DNA from: Streptomyces sp. SID13726
GTDB taxonomy: Bacteria > Actinomycetota > Actinomycetes > Streptomycetales > Streptomycetaceae
Direction: 5' to 3'
DNA: 64,000 bases
Assembly: GCF_010548375.1 (NCBI RefSeq)
Contig: NZ_JAAGLY010000002.1
Coordinates: forward strand, 62,001-126,000
The notes below the pieces were generated by a model. The model made no database searches, was not told the origin of the DNA, and was given only the letters and a program-made list of their open reading frames with translations. Positions 8,256 to 16,298 of the stretch are shown here, piece by piece. How positions within the stretch are numbered: position 1 is the stretch's first letter; each line of letters starts with the position of its first letter. A program made the translations under genes and the position numbers.

Positions 8256-8951
8256 TCAACCCGCCGTTTCCGTACGGCACTCCGGGTGCCCCCAGCCCTG
8301 GGCGTTCTTGGCGATGGTCTCACCGGCCGCGTAGGAGCGTCCGCACTGACACCGGCCGGGGAACTTGGCCTTGAGCGTACGGGAGGACGAACCGCCGCTC
8401 CGCCTGGGCGACTTGGCCCGGGCGGAGCGGTCGGTCTTAGGGGTGTCGGGCGACGGCGGCGGCTCCGGGGAGCCGAGGGCGCTGCTCGCGGGTTCCTGGA
8501 CGATCGCCGCCTGGCTGGCCGCGCGGTCGGCGAAGTCGTTGAGCTTGTCGCCGTCGACCTGGTGGGCGGGGACGTAGCGGAAGTCGACCTTGCGGCCGTC
8601 GAGGAGTTCGTCGATGCGGACGACGAGTTCCTGGTTGGCGACCGGCTTGCCCGCGGAGGTCTTCCAGCCGTTGCGCTTCCAGCCGGGCAGCCAGGTGGTG
8701 ACCGCCTTCATGGCGTACTGGGAGTCCATCCGGATCTCCAGCGGCACGTCCGGGTCGGTCGCCGCCAACAGCCGTTCCAGGGCGGTGAGTTCGGCGACGT
8801 TGTTGGTGGCCCTGCCGAGCGGGCCCGCCTCCCAGCGGTCCGGTGTCTCGCTCTCGTCGGCGAGGACCCAGGCCCAGGCCGCGGGTCCCGGATTTCCCTT
8901 CGAAGCGCCGTCGCACGCGGCCACCAGTCGTTCACGCATGCGCCCGATCAT
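8256..8951 (-). CDS. rnhA: Ribonuclease HI with C-terminal zinc-ribbon-like tail
   Basis: Endonuclease that cleaves the RNA strand of RNA-DNA hybrids, about 231 residues. The RNase H catalytic acids appear in order: Asp in ACDGASKGNPGPAAW, Glu in NNVAELTALERLL, Asp in RMDSQYAMKAV, and the final Asp in VDGDKLNDFADRAA. A Ser/Pro-rich linker from about residue 150 leads to a Cys/His tail (PGRCQCGRSYAAGETIA, then GWGHPECRTE) that looks like a small zinc ribbon. The start is the ATG at 8951 or the ATG at 8939. It is convergent with the SRPBCC gene and co-directional with the upstream TetR gene. Confidence 0.9.
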   Translation of the reverse strand: MIGRMRERLVAACDGASKGNPGPAAWAWVLADESETPDRWEAGPLGRATNNVAELTALERLLAATDPDVPLEIRMDSQYAMKAVTTWLPGWKRNGWKTSAGKPVANQELVVRIDELLDGRKVDFRYVPAHQVDGDKLNDFADRAASQAAIVQEPASSALGSPEPPPSPDTPKTDRSARAKSPRRSGGSSSRTLKAKFPGRCQCGRSYAAGETIAKNAQGWGHPECRTETAG

Positions 8952-8974
8952 GCCATGCCGCCGAGGACGTCCGT

Positions 8975-9556
8975 TCACTCCACCGGGACGACTCCGGCCA
9001 CGACCCTGCGGACCTCGCCGTCCCCGGGTCCCGACCCTTCCGCGTCGGCGAACAGCAGGTGCGCGGCCCCGATCAGCGTGGGCGCGAGGAGGGCCACGTC
9101 GGCGCCGGCCGGGACCCGCCCCAGGTCGCGCTCGGCACCGAGGTAGCCGGCCACCATCGCCGTGGCCTCCCGCAGCACCGGCACTCCCCCGCCCCGCGCC
9201 TGGCGCAGCCTTGCCCGCAGGGCGTCCCGCGCGATGACCAGGCCGACGATGCGCAGGGCGATCGTCCCGAAGAGGTCGGTCAGCGCGGCGGTGAGGTTGT
9301 CGACGACCGCACCGGTACCCGCGGACTCGATCAGGGCGCGGGAGCGGGCCTCGACCCGGCCGATGCGATCCAGCACCAGCTCGGCGAGGAACGCGTCGAA
9401 GTCCTCGAAGTGGCGGTGCAGCACCCCCTTGGCGACCCCCGCCTCGGTGGTGACCGCCCTGCTGGTCAGCGCGTTCGCCCCGTCCCTGAGCAGGATCCGC
9501 TCGGCCGCGTCGAACAACTGCTCCCGCACATCGCGGATGGCGATCCCTGTCGGCAC
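8975..9556 (-). CDS. TetR family transcriptional regulator
   Basis: A 193-residue TetR-type repressor. The helix-turn-helix is clear (VREQLFDAAERILLRDGANAL, then SRAVTTEAGVAKGVLHRHFED). The GTG at 9556 is preferred because AGGTGG lies just upstream; an alternative GTG lies at 9568. It is divergent from a methyltransferase gene, and the 74-bp space between them holds two nearly identical palindromes. This is the classic layout of a TetR protein controlling both itself and its neighbour. The ligand-binding half gives no clue to the inducer. Confidence 0.92.
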   Translation of the reverse strand: MPTGIAIRDVREQLFDAAERILLRDGANALTSRAVTTEAGVAKGVLHRHFEDFDAFLAELVLDRIGRVEARSRALIESAGTGAVVDNLTAALTDLFGTIALRIVGLVIARDALRARLRQARGGGVPVLREATAMVAGYLGAERDLGRVPAGADVALLAPTLIGAAHLLFADAEGSGPGDGEVRRVVAGVVPVE

Positions 9557-9599
9557 GGCCCACCTCACTCGTCCTCGGACATCCTCCCTGATTCTTGTC

Positions 9600-9640
9600 G
9601 AGTGGGCACGTGCCCACTTAGAGTGGGCGCATGCCCACTC
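9600..9640. promoter_or_regulatory. Two tandem palindromic operators between tetR and methyltransferase
   Basis: Operator 1 (9601-9618) is AGTGGGCACGTGCCCACT, a perfect 18-bp palindrome. Operator 2 (9621-9640) is GAGTGGGCGCATGCCCACTC, with identical 8-base arms and a non-palindromic GCAT centre that contains part of the methyltransferase start codon (9631-9633). The repeat units are about 21 bp apart. A repressor bound here would cover the divergent promoters and the translation start. Confidence 0.75.
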
Positions 9641-10440
9641 CAGCTCCGGACCCCCGGGAACAGCGAGAGATCGCCGAGTCGTACGGCTCCGACGCCGAGC
9701 GCTACGACCGGACCCGCCCCCGTTACCCCGACGCCCTGGTCGAGCGGATCGTCACCGGGAGCCCCGGCCCGGACGTCCTGGACGTGGGCACCGGCACCGG
9801 TATCGCCGGGCTGGCGTTCCGGGAGCGCGGCTGCCAGGTGCTCGGGGTCGAGCCGGACGCGCGGATGGCCGCGTTCGCGCGCGGCAAGGGCCTGGAAGTG
9901 GAGATCGCCCGGTTCGAGGAGTGGGAGCCGGCGGGCCGGACCTTCGACGCGGTCACCGCAGGGACGGTCTGGCACTGGGTCGATCCGGTGCTCGGCGCCG
10001 ACCGGGCGGCCCGGGTGCTGCGGCCGGGCGGACGTCTGGCCCTGTTCTGGAACGCCTTCCAGCCCGCGCCGGAGGTGGCCGAGGCGCTCACGGCGGCCTA
10101 TGCCCGGGCGCTGGCCGGCCTGCCGTCCGACTGGCGGCGCATGGACTGGCGCCGGATGACCGGCCCGGACGTCTACGCGGGTGTCTGCGCCACGGCCGCC
10201 GACGGCATCCGCGAGGCGTCCGCGTTCAGCGAGCCGGAGCAGTGGCGCTTCGGGTGGGACCGGGTCCACACCCGCGAGGAGTGGCTGGACCAGGTGCCCA
10301 CCTTCGGCGGCCACGCGCAGTTGCCCGCGGAGCGGCTCGACGCCCTGCTCGCCGCTCTCGGCGACGCGGTCGACGGGCTGGGCGGGAGCCTGCGCATGCA
10401 CTGCACGGCCGTGGTGGTCACGGCGGTGCGGACCGGCTAG
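9631..10440 (+). CDS. Class I SAM-dependent methyltransferase
   Basis: A 269-residue Rossmann methyltransferase. Motif I is LDVGTGTGIAGLAFRERGC, motif II region VLGVEPDARMAAFARGKG, and the post-motif segment AGTVWHWVDPVLGADRAARVLRPGGRLALFW matches the group that includes trans-aconitate-type and many uncharacterised Streptomyces methyltransferases. The N-terminal signature YDRTRPRYPDALVERI is shared with the paralogue at 22615-23427. The methyl acceptor is unknown. The ATG lies inside a palindromic operator, so the gene is probably tightly controlled by the divergent TetR. The stop overlaps that of the convergent VOC gene. Confidence 0.9.
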   Translation: MPTPAPDPREQREIAESYGSDAERYDRTRPRYPDALVERIVTGSPGPDVLDVGTGTGIAGLAFRERGCQVLGVEPDARMAAFARGKGLEVEIARFEEWEPAGRTFDAVTAGTVWHWVDPVLGADRAARVLRPGGRLALFWNAFQPAPEVAEALTAAYARALAGLPSDWRRMDWRRMTGPDVYAGVCATAADGIREASAFSEPEQWRFGWDRVHTREEWLDQVPTFGGHAQLPAERLDALLAALGDAVDGLGGSLRMHCTAVVVTAVRTG

Positions 10441-11237
10441 GGCACGTCCGAGATCTGGGGCATCTCGCCCTCGGTCGTCGTCACGTCGATCACCGAGAAG
10501 CTCGCGCCCTGCGGGTCGCTGAGCGCGGCGAGCCGGCCGAACGGGGAGCCCATCGGGCCGAAGCGCAGCACGGCGCCCAGCTTGGTGGCGCGGGCGACGG
10601 CGTCGTCGCAGTCGTCGACCGTGAAGTAGACGTTGATGTACGCCGGCACCTCGGGCGGGAAGTCGTCGGTCATCTTCATGCGGCCGAGGACGGTGTTGTC
10701 GCCGAGGTTGAACATGCGGAAGTCCATCGCGTCGTCCTGCATCTGCTTCGCGCTGTAACCGAAGACGGCGGGGAAGAAGGTGTCGGACTTCTCGGGCTCA
10801 CGGGTGAAGACCTCGGCCCAGCAGAACGCGCCGCGCTGCTCGGGCGGGGCCTCGAACCCCTCGTGGGTGCCCGCCTGCCACACCCCGAAGACCACACCGC
10901 TCGGATCGCGGCCCAGGCACATGGTGCCGAAGTCGCCGACCTGCATCGGCTCCATCAGCACTTCGCCGCCGTGGTCACGGATCTTGCCCGCGGTGGCCGC
11001 CGCGTCCGGCGAGGCGAGGTACAGGCACCACTGCGACTGTCCCTCCTGGCCGGGCATCGGCGGGACGACGGCGGCGACGGCCTTGCCGTCCGCGTAGGCC
11101 TGGGTGTAGTTGCCGTACTCCGACGACGACTCGCCGAAGGTCCAGCCGAGGACGTCACCGTAGAAGCTCTTGGCTCCCTCGACGTCGCTGAACATCGCAT
11201 CGGCCCAACAGGGGGTTCCCTCAGGTTGTACGGCCAT
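10437..11237 (-). CDS. VOC family protein, two glyoxalase-like domains
   Basis: About 266 residues with two vicinal-oxygen-chelate (VOC) repeats. The first is WADAMFSDVEGAKSFYGDVLGWTFGE; the second is WAEVFTREPEKSDTFFPAVFGYSAKQM, ending in VARATKLGAVLRFGPMGSPFGRLAALSDPQG. The order and length match the CFP-30B-like double-domain VOC proteins common in Streptomyces, for which no general reaction is established. The start at 11237 (MAVQPEGTPCW) has a GGAAGGG site, and an upstream in-frame start at 11384 would add about 49 atypical residues. The 3' end overlaps the methyltransferase stop. Confidence 0.9.
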   Translation of the reverse strand: MAVQPEGTPCWADAMFSDVEGAKSFYGDVLGWTFGESSSEYGNYTQAYADGKAVAAVVPPMPGQEGQSQWCLYLASPDAAATAGKIRDHGGEVLMEPMQVGDFGTMCLGRDPSGVVFGVWQAGTHEGFEAPPEQRGAFCWAEVFTREPEKSDTFFPAVFGYSAKQMQDDAMDFRMFNLGDNTVLGRMKMTDDFPPEVPAYINVYFTVDDCDDAVARATKLGAVLRFGPMGSPFGRLAALSDPQGASFSVIDVTTTEGEMPQISDVP

Positions 11238-11524
11238 GATCACGGCCCTTCCCGTTCGGTGGTCGGTCCGTTTCCTCACGCTAGTCACGAGGGCGCCCGA
11301 CCGCGCGTCGAACGGACGATTCCGCTTCAGTTCGGGCAGAAGCGACGTTCCGGTGCGCTGTTCGAGGAGCGCGGGGGCACTCATAGTGCGTCCACTGCCT
11401 CACCAGCGAGGTTTACACCGTCCAGGTCGTGAAGCCGCCCCCTTCACGCCCTGATCGGGTGGTCGGCCGGGCTGTTTGGCTAATACACGCGCATGGCCAG
11501 CCCGCTCACCTCCCAGGAGGGAAT

Positions 11525-12961
11525 GTGTCCTCACCGGACAGCGCCACCGGTTCCGCAGTGGACGAACCCGAACCCCCTTCCGAAGCCCAGCTCACCAGTC
11601 TCAGCACCTCGGCGGCCCGGCAGCTCGCCACCACCACCAAGTCCGAACCCCAGATGCAGGCCATCAGCTCCCGCTGGCTGCTGCGCATGCTGCCCTGGGT
11701 CGACGTGAAGGGCGGCACCTACCGGGTCAACCGGCGGCTCCAGCTGCGGGTGGGCCGGGGCCGGGTGCAGTTCGAGCAGAACGGCGCGGACGACGTCAGG
11801 GTGATCCCCCAGACGCTCACCGAACTCCCCGCCCTGCGCGGCTACTCCGACCTCGACGTCCTCAAGGAGGTCGCGACCCGTTTCCGGGTCCGGGAGATCC
11901 GCGCGGGCCAGGTCCTCGTCGAGGCCGGGCAGCCGGTCACCGAGGCCTATCTCGTCGTACACGGCCGCTTCACCCGCTTCACCGCCGGCAAGTACGGCGA
12001 GGAGGAGATCGTCGGGGTCGTGACCGACGGCGCCCAGATGGGCGACGAGGCCATAGGGCAGCCCGACCCGCTGTGGCTGAGCTCGGTCCGGGCCGAGACC
12101 GCGGGCGTGGTGCTGGCCCTGCCCTGGTCCGTGGTCACGGAGTTCACCGAGCGGGTGCCGTCCCTCGCGGCCCACCTGGAGGAGTACGCGCGGCGGCAGA
12201 GCCTGCCGATGAACCGCAAGGGCGAGGCCGACGTCCCCGTCCAGGCGGGCCACGTCGGCGAGCCCACCATCAACGGCGGGTACGTCGACTACGAACTCGC
12301 CCCGCGCGAGTACGAGTTGTCCCTCACCCAGACCGTGCTGCGGGTGCACACCCGGGTCGCCGACCTCTACAACAACCCTATGGACCAGACCGAGCAGCAA
12401 CTCCGGCTCACCGTCGAGGAGATCCGCGAGCGGCAGGAGTGGGAACTGGTCAACAACCGGGAGTTCGGGCTGCTGCACAACGCCGACCACGGACAGCGCA
12501 TCAGCACCTTCACCGGCCCGCCCACCCCGGACGACATGGACGAACTGCTCGCCATGCGCCGCAAGACCAAGCTGTTCCTCGCCCATCCGAAGGCCATCGC
12601 CGCGTTCTTCCGGCAGTGCAACCGGCGCGGTCTGGTGCCAGGCACGGCGAACGTCGAGGGGCACGAGATCCCGGCCTGGCGGGGGGTGCCGATCTTCCCG
12701 TGCAACAAGATCCCGGTCAGCTCCCAGCACACCAGCAGCATCATCGCGCTGCGCACCGGGGAGGGCGACCAGGGCGCCATCGGGCTCTACCAGACGGGGA
12801 TCCCCGAGGAGTACCAACCGGGCCTGAACGTACGGTTCATGGGGATCGGCACCAACTCGATCATCCGCTACCTCGTGACCGCCTACTACTCGATGGCCAT
12901 CCTCGTCCCGGACGCGGTCGGCGTCCTGGAGAACGCGCAGATCGGCCGGACGGCCGAGTGA
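11525..12961 (+). CDS. Family 2B encapsulin shell protein with cNMP-binding-like insert
   Basis: Self-assembling HK97-fold nanocompartment shell protein, 478 residues. An N-terminal arm ([21 protein letters not shown]) precedes a Crp-like cyclic-nucleotide-binding domain at about residues 95-205 ([23 protein letters not shown]-like [11 protein letters not shown]). The HK97-type shell domain follows ([25 protein letters not shown], later [21 protein letters not shown]). Older annotation often calls such proteins Crp/Fnr regulators, but there is no C-terminal helix-turn-helix. The GTG start has AGGAGGG upstream. The stop overlaps the start of the 2-MIB synthase gene, whose product is the expected cargo or partner. 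Confidence 0.93.
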   Translation: MSSPDSATGSAVDEPEPPSEAQLTSLSTSAARQLATTTKSEPQMQAISSRWLLRMLPWVDVKGGTYRVNRRLQLRVGRGRVQFEQNGADDVRVIPQTLTELPALRGYSDLDVLKEVATRFRVREIRAGQVLVEAGQPVTEAYLVVHGRFTRFTAGKYGEEEIVGVVTDGAQMGDEAIGQPDPLWLSSVRAETAGVVLALPWSVVTEFTERVPSLAAHLEEYARRQSLPMNRKGEADVPVQAGHVGEPTINGGYVDYELAPREYELSLTQTVLRVHTRVADLYNNPMDQTEQQLRLTVEEIRERQEWELVNNREFGLLHNADHGQRISTFTGPPTPDDMDELLAMRRKTKLFLAHPKAIAAFFRQCNRRGLVPGTANVEGHEIPAWRGVPIFPCNKIPVSSQHTSSIIALRTGEGDQGAIGLYQTGIPEEYQPGLNVRFMGIGTNSIIRYLVTAYYSMAILVPDAVGVLENAQIGRTAE

Positions 12962-14007
12962 CCGCGACGAGCAGCTGGTCCCTGCCGGGACCGCCCGACA
13001 TCGCGAGCACCCTGCGCACCCCGAGGCAGGGCGGGGCGATCCCCGGCCTCAGACACCGGCAGGTCGCCCCGGCCGACCCCGTGCGGGCCGCGGAGGTCGA
13101 CCGCAGGCTGGAGGCCTGGGCCCGGCGCCTGGATCTGTTCCCGGAGGCGTGGCAGGGGGACTTCTCGGGGTTCCAGTTCGGCCGGGCCGTGGTGCTCCAG
13201 CACCCGGAGGCGGCCGACCTCGAACGCCTCACGGTGGCCGGGGAGTTGCTGCTCGCCGAGAACGTCGTCGACTCCTGCTACTGCGAGGAGGACGAGGGCC
13301 GGGGCGGTGCGCGCCGGGGGCTCGGGGGCCGGCTGATCATGGCCCAGTCGGCGATCGACCCGTACCACGGCGTCCCGGAGCTGGAGGAGGAGTGGCGCGA
13401 GGGCGTACGGGCCGACGGTCCGCTGCGCTCGTACCACTTCGCCCTCCAGGACTACGCCGCCCTCGCCACGCCGAGCCAGACCGACCGGTTCGTGCACGAC
13501 ATCGCCCGCCTCCACCTCGGCTATCTCGCCGAGGCCGCCTGGGCGGAGACCCGGTACACGCCCCGGGTCTGGGAGTACCTGGTGATGCGGCAGTTCAACA
13601 ACTTCCGGCCCTGTCTGTCGATCGTGGACGCCGTCGACGGCTACGAACTGCCCGAGGCGCTCTACGCACGGCCCGAGATCCAGCGGGTCACGGCGCTCGC
13701 CTGCAACGCCACCACCATCGTCAACGACCTCTACTCCTTCACCAAGGAACTGGCGAGCGACCCGACCCATCTCAACCTTCCGCAGGTAGTCGCCGCCAAC
13801 GACCGGTGCGGGCTGAAGGCCGCCTATCTGAAGTCCGTGGAGATCCACAACCGGATCATGACGGCCTTCGACGAGGAGTCGGCCCTGCTGTCCGCCACCT
13901 CGCCGCTCGTCGGGCGCTACACCCGGAGCCTGTCGGACTGGGTGGCCGGGAACCACGAGTGGCACGCCACCAACAGCCACCGCTACCACCTGCCCAACTA
14001 CTGGTAA
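12958..14007 (+). CDS. 2-Methylisoborneol synthase (class I terpene cyclase)
   Basis: Mg-dependent cyclase that turns 2-methyl-geranyl diphosphate into the earthy odorant 2-methylisoborneol, about 349 residues. The GTG start overlaps the encapsulin stop (GTGA). The NSE metal motif is intact (NDLYSFTKE, Asn256-Asp257-Ser260-Glu264). The Asp-rich motif reads DSCYCEED at residues 105-112, whereas characterised enzymes have DDCYCED, so the second Asp is Ser here. Another typical block is [15 protein letters not shown]. The N-terminus is shorter than in the S. coelicolor enzyme, which has a long disordered Pro-rich leader. Operon partners on both sides make the assignment firm. Confidence 0.93.
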   Translation: MTATSSWSLPGPPDIASTLRTPRQGGAIPGLRHRQVAPADPVRAAEVDRRLEAWARRLDLFPEAWQGDFSGFQFGRAVVLQHPEAADLERLTVAGELLLAENVVDSCYCEEDEGRGGARRGLGGRLIMAQSAIDPYHGVPELEEEWREGVRADGPLRSYHFALQDYAALATPSQTDRFVHDIARLHLGYLAEAAWAETRYTPRVWEYLVMRQFNNFRPCLSIVDAVDGYELPEALYARPEIQRVTALACNATTIVNDLYSFTKELASDPTHLNLPQVVAANDRCGLKAAYLKSVEIHNRIMTAFDEESALLSATSPLVGRYTRSLSDWVAGNHEWHATNSHRYHLPNYW

Positions 14008-14057
14008 AGCGCGGTCGCATGACGGAACGTCACCAGCACCAGCACGAGGAGTCACCG

Positions 14058-14936
14058 TTGACCATCGCCCCCGACGCCGGCACCAGGGCAGCCCAGGTGC
14101 CGACCCAGTCGACGTACCAGACCCGTGTCGCGGACTACTGGAACGCCGAGGAGAACCCGGTCAACCTCGAACTCGGAAAGCTCGACGACCTCTACCACCA
14201 CCACTACGGGATCGGGGCGGCCGACCGCACGGTCCTCGACGAGCCCGATCCGGTACGGCGGCGGGAACGCATCACCGCCGAACTGCACCGTCTCGAACAC
14301 GCCCAGGCCGAGATCCTCGCCGCCCGGCTCGGTCCGCTCACCGCCGAGGACCGGGTCTTCGACGCCGGGTGCGGGCGCGGCGGCGGCAGTGTCGTGGCAC
14401 ATCTGCGCCACGGCTGCCGCGCGGACGGCGTGACCCTCTCCGAGAAGCAGGCGGAGTTCGCCAACGCGCAGGCCCGCAAGCGCGGTATCGACGACCATGT
14501 CCGCTACCACCACCGCAACATGCTGGACACCGGGTTCGCCTCGGGGGCGTACGCGGCCTCCTGGAACAACGAGTCGACCATGTACGTCGAGCTGGACCTG
14601 CTGTTCGCCGAGCACGCCCGGCTGCTGCGCCGCGGCGGACGCTATGTGGTCATCACCGGCTGCTACAACGACACCTACGGGCGGGCGTCCCGCGAGGTCT
14701 CGCTCATCAACGCCCACTACATCTGCGACATCCATCCCCGCTCGGAGTACTTCCGGGCCATGGCCCGCAACCGGCTGGTGCCGGTGCACGTGGAGGACCT
14801 GACCGAAGCGGCCCTGCCCTACTGGGAGTTGCGCAAGGAGGCCGACCACCTGGTCACGGGCATCGAGGAGACCTTCCTGAGCGCCTACCGCAACGGCAGT
14901 TTCCAGTACCTGCTCATCGCGGCCGACCGGGTCTGA
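14058..14936 (+). CDS. Geranyl diphosphate 2-C-methyltransferase
   Basis: SAM-dependent enzyme that methylates C2 of geranyl diphosphate, providing the C11 substrate for 2-MIB synthase. The family opening is recognisable (YWNAEENPVNLELGKLDDLYHHHYGIG). The SAM site is VFDAGCGRGGGSVVAHLRHG, and later blocks include SWNNESTMYVELDLLF and VITGCYNDTYG. I chose the TTG at 14058, which has GAGGAG upstream and gives 292 residues, the usual family length. An in-frame ATG at 14019 would add 13 His/Gln-rich residues without a clear ribosome-binding site. It is third in the encapsulin-cyclase-methyltransferase operon and convergent with the STAS gene. Confidence 0.95.
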   Translation: MTIAPDAGTRAAQVPTQSTYQTRVADYWNAEENPVNLELGKLDDLYHHHYGIGAADRTVLDEPDPVRRRERITAELHRLEHAQAEILAARLGPLTAEDRVFDAGCGRGGGSVVAHLRHGCRADGVTLSEKQAEFANAQARKRGIDDHVRYHHRNMLDTGFASGAYAASWNNESTMYVELDLLFAEHARLLRRGGRYVVITGCYNDTYGRASREVSLINAHYICDIHPRSEYFRAMARNRLVPVHVEDLTEAALPYWELRKEADHLVTGIEETFLSAYRNGSFQYLLIAADRV

Positions 14937-14937
14937 G

Positions 14938-15333
14938 TCAGTCCTTCGTCAGGCGTACGGCCGCCTCGGCCGGGGTGCTCGCCGGGTCCAGCACCTCCAG
15001 CGTGCCGTGCGCCCGCAGCAGCCGGCGGGTGCCCGGGGAGCACAGCACGGCGAAGGCCGCGCCGCCCTCCAGCACCCGTCGGCGCAGCCGAAGCAGCAGG
15101 TTCAGCCCGGTGGAGTCGACGAAGGAGACGGGTCGCAGGTCGACGAGGTAGGCCGGGGCGGCGAGGGCCGCGAGCGAGTCGAGCCAGCAGCGCAGCTGGT
15201 GGGCGGTCGCGAGGTCTATCTCGCCGTGCAGTTCGGCGAGGACCAGTCCGTCGGCGCCGCGCATGAGTCCGAGCTCTTCCGCAGGCGGCGGCCAGGTCGC
15301 GGTGAGGGCGGGTTTCAGTCTGTCGTCGTGCAC
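14938..15333 (-). CDS. STAS-domain protein (anti-sigma factor antagonist-like)
   Basis: A protein of about 131 residues, mostly one STAS domain: LVLAELHGEIDLATAHQLRCWLD, then YLVDLRPVSFVDSTGLNLLLRLRRR. The DSTGLN core contains the serine phosphorylated by anti-sigma kinases in RsbV/SpoIIAA-type antagonists. It therefore could release a sigma factor from an RsbW-like kinase when unphosphorylated. The GTG at 15333 (VHDDRLKPAL) is the likely start, since more upstream frame codes for low-complexity residues. It is divergent from a response regulator gene. The RsbW-like protein at 24636-25094 is too far away to assume pairing. Confidence 0.87.
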   Translation of the reverse strand: MHDDRLKPALTATWPPPAEELGLMRGADGLVLAELHGEIDLATAHQLRCWLDSLAALAAPAYLVDLRPVSFVDSTGLNLLLRLRRRVLEGGAAFAVLCSPGTRRLLRAHGTLEVLDPASTPAEAAVRLTKD

Positions 15334-15568
15334 GCTGTTCCGTCCCCGCTGTCGTACCTGCCGTCCGCGCCGGGGCCCTCGCTCCGGCGCGGACGCGTGC
15401 GGCGGTGTCGGTGTGCCCGCACCGCACGTGTCCGCGCCGGAACTCCCCCGGGCGGCTCCCCCTTGAACCGTGGTGCTTACTGTTCTACCTTCGCCACATG
15501 GTCTGGGCATCAACGCCCGCTCATCAGCGACACAACGGGCGGGTGCCGGGCGGGCCAGGTGATGCGGA

Positions 15569-16243
15569 ATGCGCCCGCACCTCGCCCTGATCGAGGACGA
15601 CCCCGACTTCGCACTGATGTGCCGTTCCTATCTGGAGCGCGCCGGATTCACCGTGACCTGGGCCATGGACGCCCGAGCCGGGAAGTCGGTGCTCCACGAG
15701 AGCCGCGTCGATCTGGCCGTCCTCGACCTGGGCCTTCCCGACGGCAGCGGACTCGAACTGCTGCGGGCGCTCAGGTCCACGAGCAGGCTCCCGGTCATCG
15801 TCGTCACGGGGCGCGGCGCGGAGGCGGACCGGGTGGCGGGGCTCGAGATCGGCGCCGACGACTACCTGGTCAAGCCGTTCTCGCAGCGGGAACTGGTGGC
15901 CCGTATCCACGCCGTGCTGCGCCGCTCGCAGCCGCCGGACGTGCCGGCGGTGATCCAGGCCGGCTCGCTGCTGGTCGACACGGCGGCGCGCCAGGCCTCC
16001 GTCGACGGTGTGGTGCTGACGCTGCGCCCGAAGGAGTTCGCGCTGCTGGAGATGCTGGCGGCCGCGCCCGGTCGGGTGTTCTCGGCGGAGCAGCTCCTGG
16101 TGCGGATCTGGGGTTCGTCCTGGCAGCAGCAGGCGACCGTGGTCGAGCACGTGTACCGGCTGCGCGGCAAGCTCGCCGAACTGCCCGCCCCCGCACCGCG
16201 GATCACCACGGTCCGCGGCTACGGCTACCGCCTCGACCCCTGA
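15569..16243 (+). CDS. OmpR/PhoB-family response regulator
   Basis: A 224-residue two-component regulator. The receiver domain has the acidic pocket (LALIEDDPDFALM), the phospho-acceptor Asp (DLAVLDLGLPDGSG), the conserved Thr (VIVVTG) and the Lys (YLVKPFSQRE). The winged-helix output domain begins near residue 130 (TLRPKEFALLEMLAAAPGRVFS, then TVVEHVYRLRGKL ... TVRGYGYRL). The gene is followed 55 bases later by a hybrid histidine kinase, its likely partner. Targets are unknown. The kinase has its own receiver, so a phosphorelay rather than a simple pair is possible. Confidence 0.95.
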   Translation: MRPHLALIEDDPDFALMCRSYLERAGFTVTWAMDARAGKSVLHESRVDLAVLDLGLPDGSGLELLRALRSTSRLPVIVVTGRGAEADRVAGLEIGADDYLVKPFSQRELVARIHAVLRRSQPPDVPAVIQAGSLLVDTAARQASVDGVVLTLRPKEFALLEMLAAAPGRVFSAEQLLVRIWGSSWQQQATVVEHVYRLRGKLAELPAPAPRITTVRGYGYRLDP

Positions 16244-16298
16244 GGCGCTCACCGCTGTCCCAGCCCCAGCAGATCCGGCCCGGCCAGGAGGTCCGCCC

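Noticed and set aside
11525..12961. A Crp/Fnr-type transcription factor
   Set aside because: The cyclic-nucleotide-like domain is there, but there is no C-terminal helix-turn-helix. The HK97-type shell domain and the 2-MIB partners identify a family 2B encapsulin.
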